Shown one piece after another: positions 25,850 to 34,972 of a stretch of 61,785 bases of DNA. Source of the stretch: Kineosporia sp. NBRC 101731 (GTDB lineage Bacteria > Actinomycetota > Actinomycetes > Actinomycetales > Kineosporiaceae); contig NZ_BSTC01000024.1 in NCBI RefSeq assembly GCF_030269305.1, positions 1 through 61,785 on the forward strand. Direction: 5' to 3'. Every line of letters starts with the position of its first letter. Position 1 is the stretch's first letter. The translations under genes were made by a program, and so were the position numbers. The notes beneath the pieces were generated by a model. The model ran no database searches. It was not told the DNA's origin and saw nothing but the letters and a program-made list of their open reading frames with translations.

Positions 25850-26554
25850 TCAATCCACCAACCCGAAGACGACGCTGTACGGAACGAGCAGGAAGCCGAA
25901 GCCGATGACCAGGGCCACGACCACCGCGAAGGTGCGGAAACCGGCCGTGGTGGCCCGGTTCCAGCCCAGCGTGTTGGCGGCGCTCCACAGGCCGTGCCAG
26001 ATGTGCAGACACAGGGCCACCATCGCCAGCGTGTAGATGCCCACGTTCCACCACTGGTCGAACCCGGCGGTGATCCGCTCGTAGGGCTCGTGCGAGGTGG
26101 CCGGGTTCACCGTTCCGGTGGTCATGTCCAGGATGTGCCAGATGATGAAGAGCAGCAGAGTGACACCGCCCCAGCGCATCGTCGAGGTGGCGTAACCACC
26201 CTTGCGCTTGGCGTGGTACTTCACCGGCCGGGCGTTCACGTCGTGCCGCGACAGGGTCACGGCCGCCCAGATGTGCAGCACCAGTGCCACGGTGAGCACG
26301 GCCCTCTGGATCCAGAGGTACCAGGCCTCGTGCAGAGCGGGCTCACCGATGGTGCGCAGCCAGGCCGCGTACTCGTTGAACTCGGTCTCGCCGAAGAAGA
26401 TCTTCAGGTTCCCGACCATGTGCACGACGACGAACGCCAGCATGATCAGGCCGGTGACGGCCATGATCATCTTCCGCCCGATGGTCGAGCGGTGGAGGGT
26501 GGCGAAGCCCGTCACACGCGGGTTCTTGCTCAGCGTCTCTACCACGAGCGGCAA
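25850..26554 (-). CDS. sdhC: succinate dehydrogenase cytochrome b subunit
   Basis: Membrane anchor of complex II with haem b and quinone sites. About 234 residues with five predicted membrane segments (for example [18 protein letters not shown] and [13 protein letters not shown]) and several in-membrane histidines suited to bind two haems. It is a fused single-subunit anchor, as in Bacillus-type complexes. The start is uncertain: TTG at 26554 has GGGA 5 nt upstream, while GTG at 26545 or a longer frame from 26605 are alternatives. It is divergent from the lysR gene. Confidence 0.87.
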   Translation of the reverse strand: MPLVVETLSKNPRVTGFATLHRSTIGRKMIMAVTGLIMLAFVVVHMVGNLKIFFGETEFNEYAAWLRTIGEPALHEAWYLWIQRAVLTVALVLHIWAAVTLSRHDVNARPVKYHAKRKGGYATSTMRWGGVTLLLFIIWHILDMTTGTVNPATSHEPYERITAGFDQWWNVGIYTLAMVALCLHIWHGLWSAANTLGWNRATTAGFRTFAVVVALVIGFGFLLVPYSVVFGLVD

Positions 26555-26604
26555 GATATTCCCTAGAGGCTGATTAGGTCCAAGAGATGATGCGTAGGCT
26601 CTCA

Positions 26605-26619
26605 ATAGCCAGGGCCTAT
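26605..26619 (+). promoter_or_regulatory. LysR-type binding site between sdhC and lysR
   Basis: ATAG-N7-CTAT (ATAGCCAGGGCCTAT) is a textbook LysR-type T-N11-A inverted repeat. It lies 22-36 nt before the lysR GTG and about 50 nt upstream of the sdhC start, where one bound regulator could control both divergent genes. Confidence 0.6.
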
Positions 26620-26640
26620 CGACCTGATTACGCTGTGCTC

Positions 26641-27579
26641 GTGCAGTTGCAGCAGCTCGTATATTTCCTGACCGTCGCGGAGACGAAGCACTTCACCCGC
26701 GCCGCGCAGCTGCTGGAGATCGCCCAGCCCTCTCTCTCGCAACAGATCAGGGCGTTGGAAACATCACTGGGTGCGGAGCTCTTCGACCGGGTGCGCGGCA
26801 ACATCACGCTGACCCCGGCCGGCGAGGCGTTGCTGCCGATCGCCCAGCGGATCACCGTCGACGTGGAGTCGGCCCGCCAGGAGGTGCGCGAGCTGGTCGA
26901 GCTGCGCAGCGGGCGGGTGCGGCTGGGCGCCACCCCGAGCCTGCTCACCGGTCTGCTGCCGGAGGTCGCGCGCCGCTACCACCGCCGCTACCCGGCGATC
27001 CGGCTGGTGCTGGAGGAGAGCGGGTCACGCGACCTGGTGGCCAAGACCGCCTCGGGTCTGATCGACCTGGCCCTGCTCGTGTTGCCCCTGCACGCCGACG
27101 ACCCGGCCCTGGAGACGGTGCCCCTGCTGCGGGAGGACCTCGTCGTGGTGTCGTCCACCCGCGACCCGGGCCCCACCGACGGCCGCCCGATCGCGATCTC
27201 CCAGTTGCGGGGTCGTCCCCTGGTGATGTTCCGGGCCGGCTACGAACTGCGCGAGGTGACCGTGGGCGCCTGCCGCCGCGCCGGCTTCGCGCCCACCCTG
27301 GCGGTCGAGGGCGGTGAGATGGACGCGGTGCTGAGCATGGTCGAGGCCGGACTCGGGCTGGCCGTGGTGCCCAGCACGGTGGTCGCCGGGCGATCGGCCA
27401 CCCACCGCGTCACCCCGATCGCCTCCCCCGGCCTGTCCCGCACGATCGGCCTGGCCCACCGCCGGGGGGCCCAGCCCTCCCGGGCCGCCCAGGAACTGCG
27501 GGCCGAACTGCTGGGCTACCTGGGCACCGCCTCCGTGGACGGGACCCTTCCGCAGGGAACGGAACTGATCACTCCCTGA
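26641..27579 (+). CDS. LysR-family transcriptional regulator
   Basis: A 312-residue LTTR. The N-terminal winged helix (residues about 1-60: LQQLVYFLTVAETKHFTRAA, QPSLSQQIRALE) is followed by a periplasmic-binding-protein-like effector domain (SGRVRLGATPSLLTGLLP onward). GTG at 26641 gives the usual LTTR N-terminus; upstream in-frame starts exist. It diverges from sdhCAB, with an ATAG-N7-CTAT site between. Control of succinate dehydrogenase and itself is likely but inferred; the effector is unknown. Confidence 0.92.
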   Translation: MQLQQLVYFLTVAETKHFTRAAQLLEIAQPSLSQQIRALETSLGAELFDRVRGNITLTPAGEALLPIAQRITVDVESARQEVRELVELRSGRVRLGATPSLLTGLLPEVARRYHRRYPAIRLVLEESGSRDLVAKTASGLIDLALLVLPLHADDPALETVPLLREDLVVVSSTRDPGPTDGRPIAISQLRGRPLVMFRAGYELREVTVGACRRAGFAPTLAVEGGEMDAVLSMVEAGLGLAVVPSTVVAGRSATHRVTPIASPGLSRTIGLAHRRGAQPSRAAQELRAELLGYLGTASVDGTLPQGTELITP

Positions 27580-27594
27580 ACCACCCACAACAAA

Positions 27595-27634
27595 AAGGGA
27601 GGACGACCCGGCAGCTGCCGGGTCGTCCTCCCTT
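27595..27634. terminator. bidirectional terminator between lysR and hisB
   Basis: A perfect 40-bp palindrome: AAGGGAGGACGACCCGGCAG and its exact inverse complement, back to back. On the minus strand it is followed by TTTTTG, so it ends hisB transcription. On the plus strand it closes lysR. Confidence 0.9.
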
Positions 27635-27643
27635 GGGGGTTTA

Positions 27644-28243
27644 CTACAGAGAGCCCTTGGTGCTGGGGATGCCGGTCACGCGCGGGTCGGGCTCGACCGC
27701 CACGCGCAGCGCCCGCGCGAGCGCCTTGAACTGGGCCTCGACGATGTGGTGCGGGTCGCGCCCGCCCAGTACGCGCACGTGCAGCCCGATCGAGGCGTGG
27801 TGGGCGATGGATTCCAGCACGTGCCGGGTGAGCGAGCCGATGTACCGGTCGCCGATCACCACGTACTGCTGGCCCTCCGGTTCCCCGGTCTGCACGCAGT
27901 AGGGCCGCCCGGACACGTCGACCACGGCGTGCACCAGCGCCTCGTCGAGCGGCACGGTGGCGTCGCCGAACCGGCGGATGCCGGCCTTGTCGCCGAGCGC
28001 GATCTTCAGCGCCTCGCCGATCACGATCGCCACGTCCTCCACCGTGTGGTGGGCGTCGATGTGCAGGTCACCGGTCGCGGTGACGGCCAGGTCGATCAGT
28101 GAGTGCTTGGACAGCGCGTTGAGCATGTGGTCGTAGAACCCCACCCCGGTGGAGATCTCGGCCTTGCCGGTGCCGTCCAGGTCCAGCTCGACGACGACAC
28201 TGGATTCCTTGGTCGTCCGCTCGATCCGGGCGGTGCGGGACAT
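27644..28243 (-). CDS. hisB: imidazoleglycerol-phosphate dehydratase
   Basis: Monofunctional HisB (199 residues) that converts imidazoleglycerol phosphate to imidazoleacetol phosphate. The two metal-binding HHxxED-type motifs are visible as [11 protein letters not shown] (middle) and [12 protein letters not shown] (C-terminal). [17 protein letters not shown] is also conserved. No phosphatase domain is fused. It lies 69 nt after hisC on the same strand. Confidence 0.97.
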   Translation of the reverse strand: MSRTARIERTTKESSVVVELDLDGTGKAEISTGVGFYDHMLNALSKHSLIDLAVTATGDLHIDAHHTVEDVAIVIGEALKIALGDKAGIRRFGDATVPLDEALVHAVVDVSGRPYCVQTGEPEGQQYVVIGDRYIGSLTRHVLESIAHHASIGLHVRVLGGRDPHHIVEAQFKALARALRVAVEPDPRVTGIPSTKGSL

Positions 28244-28312
28244 CAGGTGCTCCTTGTTGTTGATTGAGGACGAAGTGGTCGGCTCACGCCAATCACGCGG
28301 AGTCAGGCGGAG

Positions 28313-29476
28313 TCAGGCGGGTACTGGCGCGTCGAGCAGGGAGTCCGCCAGAGCGTCGAGGAACGTGGTGTTCTCGGCCGGGGTACCCGCGGTGACCCGC
28401 AGAAAACCGGGCAGGCCCACGTCGCGGATCAGCACACCCCGCGAGAGCAGCGAGCGCCAGATCGCCTTCTCGTCGTTCAGGCCACCGATCAGCACGAAGT
28501 TGGCGTCACTCGGCGCGGGGCTCAGGCCCAGCTCCTGCACCGAGGTGACGATGCGGTCCCGCTCGGACTTGATCACCTCGACGGTGTCGAGCAGCACGTC
28601 GGAGTGCCAGAGCGCGGCGCGGGCGGCGGCCTGGGTGAGCGAGGACAGGTGGTACGGCAGGCGCACCAGCCGGATCGCGTCGTTCACCGCGGGGTGGGCG
28701 GCCAGATAGCCCAGGCGCACGCCGGCCAGGGCGAACGCCTTGCTCATCGTGCGGCTGACCACCAGGCGCTCTCGGCCCTCGAGCAGGCTCAGGGCGCTGG
28801 GCGTACCGACGCGGGCGAACTCGTGGTAAGCCTCGTCGACGATCACGATGCCGTCGGTCGCTTCGTAGGCGGCCTTGACCACCTCGAGGTCGAGGGCGGT
28901 GCCTGTGGGGTTGTTCGGGGAACAGAGGAACGTGACCGCCGGGTGGTGCCGGCGGATCTGCTCGACGGTCTCCTCGACGTGCAGATCGAACTGATGCGGG
29001 TCGTCCGTGCCCTGATCGACGACCTGATCGACGACCTGATCGGCACGGCCCCGTTTGCCGTCGACCCAGGTGGCACCGGTGCCGGTGGTGATGATCGGGT
29101 GCATCGAGTAGCTCGGGGTGAAGCCGAGCACGGTGCGGCCCGGGCCGGCGAAGGCCTGGAGCAGCTGCTGGAGCACCTCGTTCGAGCCGTTCGCGGCCCA
29201 GATCTGGTCGGCCTCCAGCTCGTGCCCGAGGTAGTTGGCCAGGTCTTCGCGCAGTCCGGTGAACTCGCGGTCGGGATACCGGTTCAGATGACGGGCCTGC
29301 TGGCGGACGCCCTCGAGGATCGCGGCGACCACCTCCCCCGGCACGTCGTAGCTGTTCTCGTTGGTGTTCAGCCGCACCGGCACCTCGAGCTGCGGCGCAC
29401 CGTAGGGGGTGCGTCCGCGCAGATCGTCACGCAGGGGCAGACGGGCAAGAACCTCGGCCCGGGACTCGTTGCTCAC
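28313..29476 (-). CDS. hisC: histidinol-phosphate aminotransferase
   Basis: A PLP-dependent class II aminotransferase of about 387 residues. The Schiff-base lysine lies in [17 protein letters not shown]; other markers are [25 protein letters not shown] and [11 protein letters not shown] at 29476 is preferred: it gives the family N-terminus, and TAGACT (29484-29489) ends 7 nt before it, suggesting a leaderless mRNA. A frame extension to 29512 has no ribosome site. A small loop near residue 150 contains a 12-bp tandem repeat. Confidence 0.95.
   Translation of the reverse strand: MSNESRAEVLARLPLRDDLRGRTPYGAPQLEVPVRLNTNENSYDVPGEVVAAILEGVRQQARHLNRYPDREFTGLREDLANYLGHELEADQIWAANGSNEVLQQLLQAFAGPGRTVLGFTPSYSMHPIITTGTGATWVDGKRGRADQVVDQVVDQGTDDPHQFDLHVEETVEQIRRHHPAVTFLCSPNNPTGTALDLEVVKAAYEATDGIVIVDEAYHEFARVGTPSALSLLEGRERLVVSRTMSKAFALAGVRLGYLAAHPAVNDAIRLVRLPYHLSSLTQAAARAALWHSDVLLDTVEVIKSERDRIVTSVQELGLSPAPSDANFVLIGGLNDEKAIWRSLLSRGVLIRDVGLPGFLRVTAGTPAENTTFLDALADSLLDAPVPA
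29011..29043. repeat. 12-bp tandem repeat inside hisC
   Basis: CCTGATCGACGA is present in 2.75 copies (29011-29022, 29023-29034, 29035-29043). On the coding strand it yields the repeated Asp-Gln-Val-Val unit in a surface insert of HisC. It keeps the frame. Confidence 0.8.
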
Positions 29477-29506
29477 GGTGGGGAGTCTAACGAGCGCTGC
29501 TGACAC

Positions 29507-29518
29507 CGACACGTGTCG
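29507..29518. promoter_or_regulatory. palindrome upstream of hisC
   Basis: CGACACGTGTCG is a perfect 12-bp palindrome about 20 nt upstream of the proposed hisC -10 hexamer. It could be an operator, but a chance palindrome cannot be excluded. Confidence 0.3.
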
Positions 29519-29615
29519 TTGTAGGTCACGTCTCCCACACGCTCCTGGTGACGGCGAAGTTCCCTAGAGTGATCAACGCAGGGGCGCGCGGTTCTTGCTC
29601 GGAGAAAGGCGGCTG

Positions 29616-30521
29616 GTGAACGAGGCCGACAGCAGTGGTGTGGTGACGGTGCTCGCGGCCGGCTGGGCATTCCGGCGTCCGCAGGTGGCGGCGGCCTACG
29701 AACGCGCGACCGGGGGCGACCGCGCCGAGGCGTACCTGACCTCGCGGGTGCTCACCCGGGAGGAGGTCACGGAGCTGGCCTCCCTGGGCTGGACGCCCGG
29801 CGACCTGCGCCGGCTGGTGCGGTTCGAGCGTCCCCGCCGTCTGGTGCCCGACCCGGTACCCGTCGATGCCGACCACCCGGATCCGGCCGCCCCCGAACGC
29901 CGCTGGTCACCGCCGCCGAGCCGGCCCGACCTGCCGCGCCGGGCGCAGTTGTCGTTCGGCGATCTGGTGACCTGGGCCCGGGTGCGCCCGGCCGACCGCG
30001 CCTGGCTGGCCGGGATCACCAGCACCGAGCTGCGCTGGCTCGGCCTGCCGCACGTGCTCGACACCCTGCAGCCCTATCTGACCTCGGCCCTGGACATCGA
30101 CCCGGGCACCGCCCTGCGGCAGGCACGCCGCTACGTGCCGTTCACCCTGTTCGAAACCGTGGTGAAGGCGCGCGGCGGCTTCGCGGGCCTGCCCGGCGAG
30201 TGGATCGACCTGGTGCTCGGCGAGCGCTGGATCCACGAGGTTCCGGAATGGGAGACCACGGGCTGGATCTCGCACCCGGCCCAGGCCCCGTTGCTGTTCG
30301 CCCCGGCCGACCAGGGCCGGGACCCGTCGCAGCGCTGGGCCCGCTGGCACCCGGTCGCCCGCCTCGCCGGGCCCGGCGGTATCCACCCGGCCGACTGGTG
30401 GGCCGCCGGTTTCAGCACCGACGAGGCACTGCGGGCGTTCGACCGGGGGCGGGTGCCCGACCGTTCGGTGCTCGAGGCGATGGCTGTGGTGCGGGGCAAG
30501 ACCGCTCCCAGAGAACCCTGA
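29616..30521 (+). CDS. protein of unknown function
   Basis: A 301-residue soluble protein that I do not recognise. It is rich in Arg, Pro and Trp, has no signal peptide, membrane segment or catalytic motif I can name, and keeps strong actinobacterial codon bias, so it looks like a real gene. The N-terminal 80 residues contain short helical repeats (VTELASLGWTPGDLRRLVRFERP) that resemble a helix-turn-helix, but weakly. GTG at 29616 is chosen, with GGAGAAAGG upstream; the frame is open to 29595. A TAGAGT hexamer at 29565-29570 may be the -10. It diverges from hisC. Confidence 0.75.
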   Translation: MNEADSSGVVTVLAAGWAFRRPQVAAAYERATGGDRAEAYLTSRVLTREEVTELASLGWTPGDLRRLVRFERPRRLVPDPVPVDADHPDPAAPERRWSPPPSRPDLPRRAQLSFGDLVTWARVRPADRAWLAGITSTELRWLGLPHVLDTLQPYLTSALDIDPGTALRQARRYVPFTLFETVVKARGGFAGLPGEWIDLVLGERWIHEVPEWETTGWISHPAQAPLLFAPADQGRDPSQRWARWHPVARLAGPGGIHPADWWAAGFSTDEALRAFDRGRVPDRSVLEAMAVVRGKTAPREP

Positions 30522-30680
30522 GCGCGTACTCCCGGAGCCGCTGCGCCGCCTCGGACCCCAGGCCCGTGCGGAGGGTCCTCCGACGAACAGCCTGGCTTAC
30601 TGACGGGTCCGGCCCTGCGCCACAATGAGATTTCGCGTCACCGAGGGCGCGGGGCACACGACCACGCGCGGAGGTGCGGG

Positions 30681-31238
30681 ATGACGGCACCCAGCGAGCG
30701 GCCGCTGCGAGCGGACGCCCGGCGCAACCGGGAACGCCTGCTGCGGGCGGCGGTGAAGGCGTTCAGCGTGGACGGCACCGAGGCCTCGCTGGAGGGCATC
30801 GCCAAGGACGCCGGGGTGGGCATCGGCACGCTCTACCGCCACTTCCCCACCCGCGACGAACTGGTCGAGGCGGCCTACCGCAACGAACTGGCCAAGCTCT
30901 GTGACTCGGCCCGGGAACTGCTCACCGACCGGGCCACCGACGAGGCCCTGCGCCGCTGGATGGACCGCTTCGTCGACTACATGGCCACCAAGCGCGAGAT
31001 GGCCGACGCCCTGCGCGCGGTGATCGCGTCGGGCCGTAATCCGTACGCCACCAGCCGCGACCGGCTCACGGCCGCGGTGCAGCTGCTGATCGAGGCCGGG
31101 GCCGAGGCCGGCACCCTGCGCGACGACGTGCAGCCCCTGGACGTGCTCACCGCGGTGAGCGGTGTGGCGATGGCCGCGGGCACACCCGAACAGGCCGGGC
31201 GCATCCTCGATCTGCTGATGGACGGACTACGCCGTTAG
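30681..31238 (+). CDS. TetR-family transcriptional regulator
   Basis: A 185-residue regulator. The N-terminal DNA-binding part reads RERLLRAAVKAFSVDG followed by SLEGIAKDAGVGIGTLYRHFPTRDELVEAAY, the classic TetR helix-turn-helix. The C-terminal ligand domain has no clear relative here. ATG at 30681 has GGAGG upstream. No divergent transporter or enzyme gene is adjacent, so the target is unknown. Its last 12 nt overlap the convergent DUF1697 gene. Confidence 0.92.
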   Translation: MTAPSERPLRADARRNRERLLRAAVKAFSVDGTEASLEGIAKDAGVGIGTLYRHFPTRDELVEAAYRNELAKLCDSARELLTDRATDEALRRWMDRFVDYMATKREMADALRAVIASGRNPYATSRDRLTAAVQLLIEAGAEAGTLRDDVQPLDVLTAVSGVAMAAGTPEQAGRILDLLMDGLRR

Positions 31239-31760
31239 CGCGGTCAGTTTCTTCACGGTGTTCCAGTTCCGTGTGGTGGCGGGCACACCTTTGACCTTGC
31301 CCACGGCGATCGCCAGCTTGCTGTCGGCGAAACCGTTCGGCAGACGCAGGTAGAGCTCGGTGCCGTGGGCGACGCACTCGTCCGGGGCGTAGGCCGCCGG
31401 GCCGAGTTTCGTCAGCTGCTCCTGTCCCGGCGCACCGCGCAGGAAGACGACCGCATGACGGGCACCGTCCGCGTCCGCCGTCGGGAAGGGGTTCGCCGCC
31501 ACGATGCGCGCCATCTCGGGGCCGGTGCGCACCATCACCTCGGTGCGCAGACCAGCCTCATCGAGCAGCCGGGCCTCCAGCTCGGCGGCTACCTCCAACG
31601 GGTCGCGGGAGGTGGTGACCACCGCCTGGCCGCTCGCCAGGATCGTCGACACATCGGTGTGGCCGAGTTCCGTCAGCAGCGACCGCAGGTCGGCCATCGC
31701 CAGCTTGCGGCTGCCGCCGAGGTTGACGCCCCTCAGCAGCAGCGCGAGCCGGGTGCTCAC
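31227..31760 (-). CDS. DUF1697 domain protein
   Basis: A 177-residue protein recognised as DUF1697 by [29 protein letters not shown] at the start, ILASGQAVV, and the C-terminal [26 protein letters not shown]. Biochemical function is unknown. Its start overlaps the hisD stop by 4 nt, so it is cotranscribed with hisD; the link to histidine synthesis is only positional. Confidence 0.92.
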   Translation of the reverse strand: MSTRLALLLRGVNLGGSRKLAMADLRSLLTELGHTDVSTILASGQAVVTTSRDPLEVAAELEARLLDEAGLRTEVMVRTGPEMARIVAANPFPTADADGARHAVVFLRGAPGQEQLTKLGPAAYAPDECVAHGTELYLRLPNGFADSKLAIAVGKVKGVPATTRNWNTVKKLTALTA

Positions 31761-33097
31761 CGCGGGAAGCGGGCCGTGACAGCCTCACCGTGGGCCGGCA
31801 GGTCTTCGGCGTTGGCGAGGGCGACCACGTGCCCGGCCACGCCCTCGAGCGCGGCGCGGTCGTAGCTGACCACGTGGATGCCCTTGAGGAACGACTGCAC
31901 GCTGAGCCCGCTGGAGAAGCAGGCACATCCGCCGGTGGGCAGCACGTGGTTGGACCCGGCGCAGTAGTCGCCCAGGCTGACCGGCGAGTACGGCCCGACG
32001 AAGATCGCTCCCGCATTGCGCACCCGGGAGGCGACCAGATCGGCGTCCCTCGTCTGGATCTCGAGGTGCTCCGCCGCATAGGCGTCCACCACCGCCAGAC
32101 CCGCGTCCATGTCGTCCACCAGCACGATCGCCGACTGCGGGCCGGACAGCGAGGTGGTGACGCGCTCGGTGTGCTTGGTGGCGGCGACACGGATGGCCAC
32201 GGCGCTCTCGACCGTCGCCGCGAGTGCCTCGGAGTCGGTGACCAGCACGGCCGCTGCCATCGGGTCGTGCTCGGCCTGGCTGATCAGGTCGCTGGCGACG
32301 TGGTCGGCGTCGGCGCTGTCGTCGGCGAGCACCATGATCTCGGTCGGGCCGGCCTCGGAGTCGATGCCGATGATGCCTTTGAGCAGGCGCTTGGCCGCCG
32401 TCACCCAGATGTTGCCGGGCCCGGTGACCAGGTCGGACGGCTCGCAGATCCAGCTGCCGTCGGTGTCTTTCACACCGTAGGCGAACATCGCCACGGCCTG
32501 CGCGCCACCCACGGCGTACACCTCGTCGATGCCGAGCAGGGCGCACGCCGCGAGGATCGCCGGGTGCGGCAGCCCTTCGAAACCGGCCGGGTTGTCACGC
32601 TGCGGCGGGCTGGTGACCGCGATGCCCTGCACCCCGGCCGCCTGCGCCGGAACGACGTTCATCACCACGCTGCTCGGGTAGACCGCCCGGCCACCGGGCA
32701 CGTACAGCCCGACCCGGTCGACCGGCACCCAGCGCTCGGTGACCGTGCCCCCGGGAACGACCTGGGTGGTGGTGCTCTCGCGGCGCTGGTCGTCGTGCAC
32801 CAGGCGGGCCCGGCGGATCGACTCCTCCAGGCCGGCCCGCACGGCCGGGTCGAGCTGCTCCAGCGCGCGCTTCAGGGCCTCTTCGGGCACCCGGATCGAC
32901 GTCAGCCGCACCCCGTCGAGCTGCTCGGTGAGCTCGATCAGCGCGGTCACACCCTGGTCGCGCACGCGCTCACAGATCGGGCGCACGGTGTCCAGCGCAT
33001 GCTCCACGTCCATCGCGGCGCGGGGAACCACGGCGCGCAGGTCACGGGAAGTCAGGTGCTGGCCACGCAGGTCAAGTCGGCGGATCACGGGCGTCAT
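31757..33097 (-). CDS. hisD: histidinol dehydrogenase
   Basis: A Zn2+-dependent, NAD+-dependent enzyme that oxidises histidinol to histidine in two steps. The 446-residue protein has [48 protein letters not shown] and SNHVLPTGG, all family signatures with Zn and active-site residues. It is apart from hisCB and hisH-priA here. It is divergent from the LON-domain gene over 104 nt. Confidence 0.97.
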   Translation of the reverse strand: MTPVIRRLDLRGQHLTSRDLRAVVPRAAMDVEHALDTVRPICERVRDQGVTALIELTEQLDGVRLTSIRVPEEALKRALEQLDPAVRAGLEESIRRARLVHDDQRRESTTTQVVPGGTVTERWVPVDRVGLYVPGGRAVYPSSVVMNVVPAQAAGVQGIAVTSPPQRDNPAGFEGLPHPAILAACALLGIDEVYAVGGAQAVAMFAYGVKDTDGSWICEPSDLVTGPGNIWVTAAKRLLKGIIGIDSEAGPTEIMVLADDSADADHVASDLISQAEHDPMAAAVLVTDSEALAATVESAVAIRVAATKHTERVTTSLSGPQSAIVLVDDMDAGLAVVDAYAAEHLEIQTRDADLVASRVRNAGAIFVGPYSPVSLGDYCAGSNHVLPTGGCACFSSGLSVQSFLKGIHVVSYDRAALEGVAGHVVALANAEDLPAHGEAVTARFPR

Positions 33098-33201
33098 TCT
33101 ACGGCTGCCGGGATCGGGTCGACGGCGACAGGTCGATCGCCGGAGATACTGGTTGATGCTGAAGGGAACGCAAGGCCTGCGAGTTTGACTAGTTTGGTCC
33201 C

Positions 33202-33855
33202 GTGGCGACCCGGCTTCCCCTCTTCCCGCTCAGCACCGTGCTGGTTCCGGGTCTCGTACTGCCGCTGCACATCTTCGAGCAGCGCTACCGGATCCTGGTG
33301 CAGGCCCTTCTCGACCTGCCCGAGGGCGCGCCCCGGCACTTCGGGGTGATCGCGACACGCCCGGGCCGCGACCCCGAGACGCTCGAGGGCCTGTACCCGG
33401 TGGGCTGCACGGCCCAGATCCGTGAGGCGACGCCCTACGACGACGGCCAGTTCGATCTGGTCACCGTGGGGAACGCGCGGTTCCAGCTGCACGGGCTGGA
33501 CGACGAGGCGGGGGCGCCCTACCACACGGGGCTCGTCGAATTCCTCGACGAACCGGACGGTCCCGGCGACCTGGACGCAGCCGCCGAACTGGTCGCCCTG
33601 CGGTTCGCCGCCTACCGCGACCGACTGCGGGTGGAGCAGTCCGGGGTGCCGACCGACCCGCGGGTGCTCTCCTACCTGGTGGCCGCCGCGGCCGTCCTGG
33701 AACTGCCCGAGCGGCAGTCGCTGCTCGAGGCGGCGAGCACCCACGAGCGGCTCACCGCCGAGCTGACGCTGCTGCGCCGGGAGATCGGGCTGCTCGACGC
33801 GTTCAGCTCGCTGCCGGCCGTGGACCTGAACAAAGAGCCACCGACCCCCAATTGA
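33202..33855 (+). CDS. LON peptidase substrate-binding domain protein
   Basis: A 217-residue stand-alone Lon N-terminal-like domain: [26 protein letters not shown] and FGVIATRPG at the start are typical. There is no AAA ATPase or protease domain. Such proteins are widespread in actinobacteria with unknown role; substrate binding for proteolysis is inferred. The GTG start at 33202 has no Shine-Dalgarno sequence, so it may be leaderless. The deacylase gene follows after 7 nt. Confidence 0.9.
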   Translation: MATRLPLFPLSTVLVPGLVLPLHIFEQRYRILVQALLDLPEGAPRHFGVIATRPGRDPETLEGLYPVGCTAQIREATPYDDGQFDLVTVGNARFQLHGLDDEAGAPYHTGLVEFLDEPDGPGDLDAAAELVALRFAAYRDRLRVEQSGVPTDPRVLSYLVAAAAVLELPERQSLLEAASTHERLTAELTLLRREIGLLDAFSSLPAVDLNKEPPTPN

Positions 33856-33862
33856 GGACGAG

Positions 33863-34405
33863 GTGACTGGCTTACGCCAGAATCTCGCCGTGGCCAAGAA
33901 GAAGGACGTCTCCGGGGGTACCCCGGCGACCAAAGTGCTCACCGGTGCCGGCGTGCCCTTCAGCGCGCACACGTTCGAGGCCGAGGACCGCAGCCGGGCC
34001 TCGTCCTCGTCCACCCGCCTGGCGTTCGGTTCCGAGGCCGCCTCCGCCCTGGGTGTGGACGAGGCGCGCGTGTACAAGACCCTGGTCGCCGAGGTGGACG
34101 GGGCGATGTGGGTGGCCGTCGTACCGGTCACCGGGCAGCTCGACCTGAAGGCGCTGGCCGCAGCCGCCGGCGGGAAGAAGGCCGTGATGGCCGATCCGGC
34201 CGCCGCCGAACGCAGCAGCGGCTACGTGGTGGGTGGGATCAGCCCGCTCGGTCAGCGCCGGGCCCTGCCGACCGTCGTCGACGTCTCCGCCCTGGATCAC
34301 CCCACGGTGTTCGTCAGCGGAGGGCGGCGCGGGCTCGACCTGGAGCTGGCGCCGGCCGACCTGGTGCGCCTGACCCAGGCCCGGACCGCGGCGATCGGCC
34401 GCTAG
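33863..34405 (+). CDS. YbaK/EbsC-type aminoacyl-tRNA deacylase
   Basis: A 180-residue editing enzyme likely to hydrolyse mischarged Cys-tRNA(Pro). Family marks are the AARVYKT-like block DEARVYKTLVAEVDG, GKKAVMADPAAAERSSGYVVGGISPLGQRRALPTVVD, and the C-terminal SGGRRGLDLELAPADLVRLT. GTG at 33863 follows GAGG by 5 nt; GTG at 33890 (VAKKKD) is an alternative start. It appears to be in an operon with the LON-domain gene. Confidence 0.92.
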   Translation: MTGLRQNLAVAKKKDVSGGTPATKVLTGAGVPFSAHTFEAEDRSRASSSSTRLAFGSEAASALGVDEARVYKTLVAEVDGAMWVAVVPVTGQLDLKALAAAAGGKKAVMADPAAAERSSGYVVGGISPLGQRRALPTVVDVSALDHPTVFVSGGRRGLDLELAPADLVRLTQARTAAIGR

Positions 34406-34443
34406 TGGGGTGGCCACGAACAGGACGACGGGCGCGCCCCGCG

Positions 34444-34911
34444 CTAGGGCTCCAGGCGCCTCGACGTCCAGGGCAGGATCGCGCCGACCATGATCACCAC
34501 AGCCGTGGTGGCGGGCCAGACGAACGCCGCACCGAGCGCCCGCAGGTGCGGGGTGCCCAGCTGGTTACCCAGGCCCCAGGAGATCGCGGCACCGATCGTG
34601 CTCGTGATCAGCACCACCAGCACGCGTCGCACGGGCGAGGCCCCGGGCCGGAGCAGTGTGACCACGCCGATCACCACGCCCACGAACAGCCCCAGCCCGA
34701 TCAGCGTGCCGTCGACCGCGGCGGCGGCCTCCTGCTCGTCGCCGAACGACTCGGTGGTGGGCAGGAGCAGACGCCAGGTGACGGCCAGCAGGATGCCGAG
34801 CAGCAGGGGGCCGATCAGGGCCGCGGTCTCGCCGGCCAGGAGTTTCGTGGTCGCCGGCGACGGGGCCGGGCTGTCTCCGGGAGTACCGGGACGCTCTTCG
34901 ATCATGCTCAT
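34444..34911 (-). CDS. small membrane protein of unknown function
   Basis: A 155-residue protein with a short cytosolic Pro/Ser-rich N-terminus and four likely membrane helices (for example AALIGPLLLGILLAVTWRLL, GLGLFVGVVIGVVTLL, VLVVLITSTIGAAISWGLG and AAFVWPATTAVVIMVGAIL). No conserved enzymatic motif is seen. It ends convergent to the deacylase gene. A start two codons downstream (MIEERPG) is also possible. Confidence 0.75.
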   Translation of the reverse strand: MSMIEERPGTPGDSPAPSPATTKLLAGETAALIGPLLLGILLAVTWRLLLPTTESFGDEQEAAAAVDGTLIGLGLFVGVVIGVVTLLRPGASPVRRVLVVLITSTIGAAISWGLGNQLGTPHLRALGAAFVWPATTAVVIMVGAILPWTSRRLEP

Positions 34912-34972
34912 CGATCGTCCACCTTAGCCAACGCCGGCATCCTCCGTCGGCCCCCTTCGGCCGGAGCCCGGC

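Noticed and set aside
34485-34500. TGATCATG-like words inside coding regions (for example here and near 39050)
   Set aside because: They lie in coding sequence for Met-Ile-type codons without paired arms, so they are not members of the intergenic repeat family.
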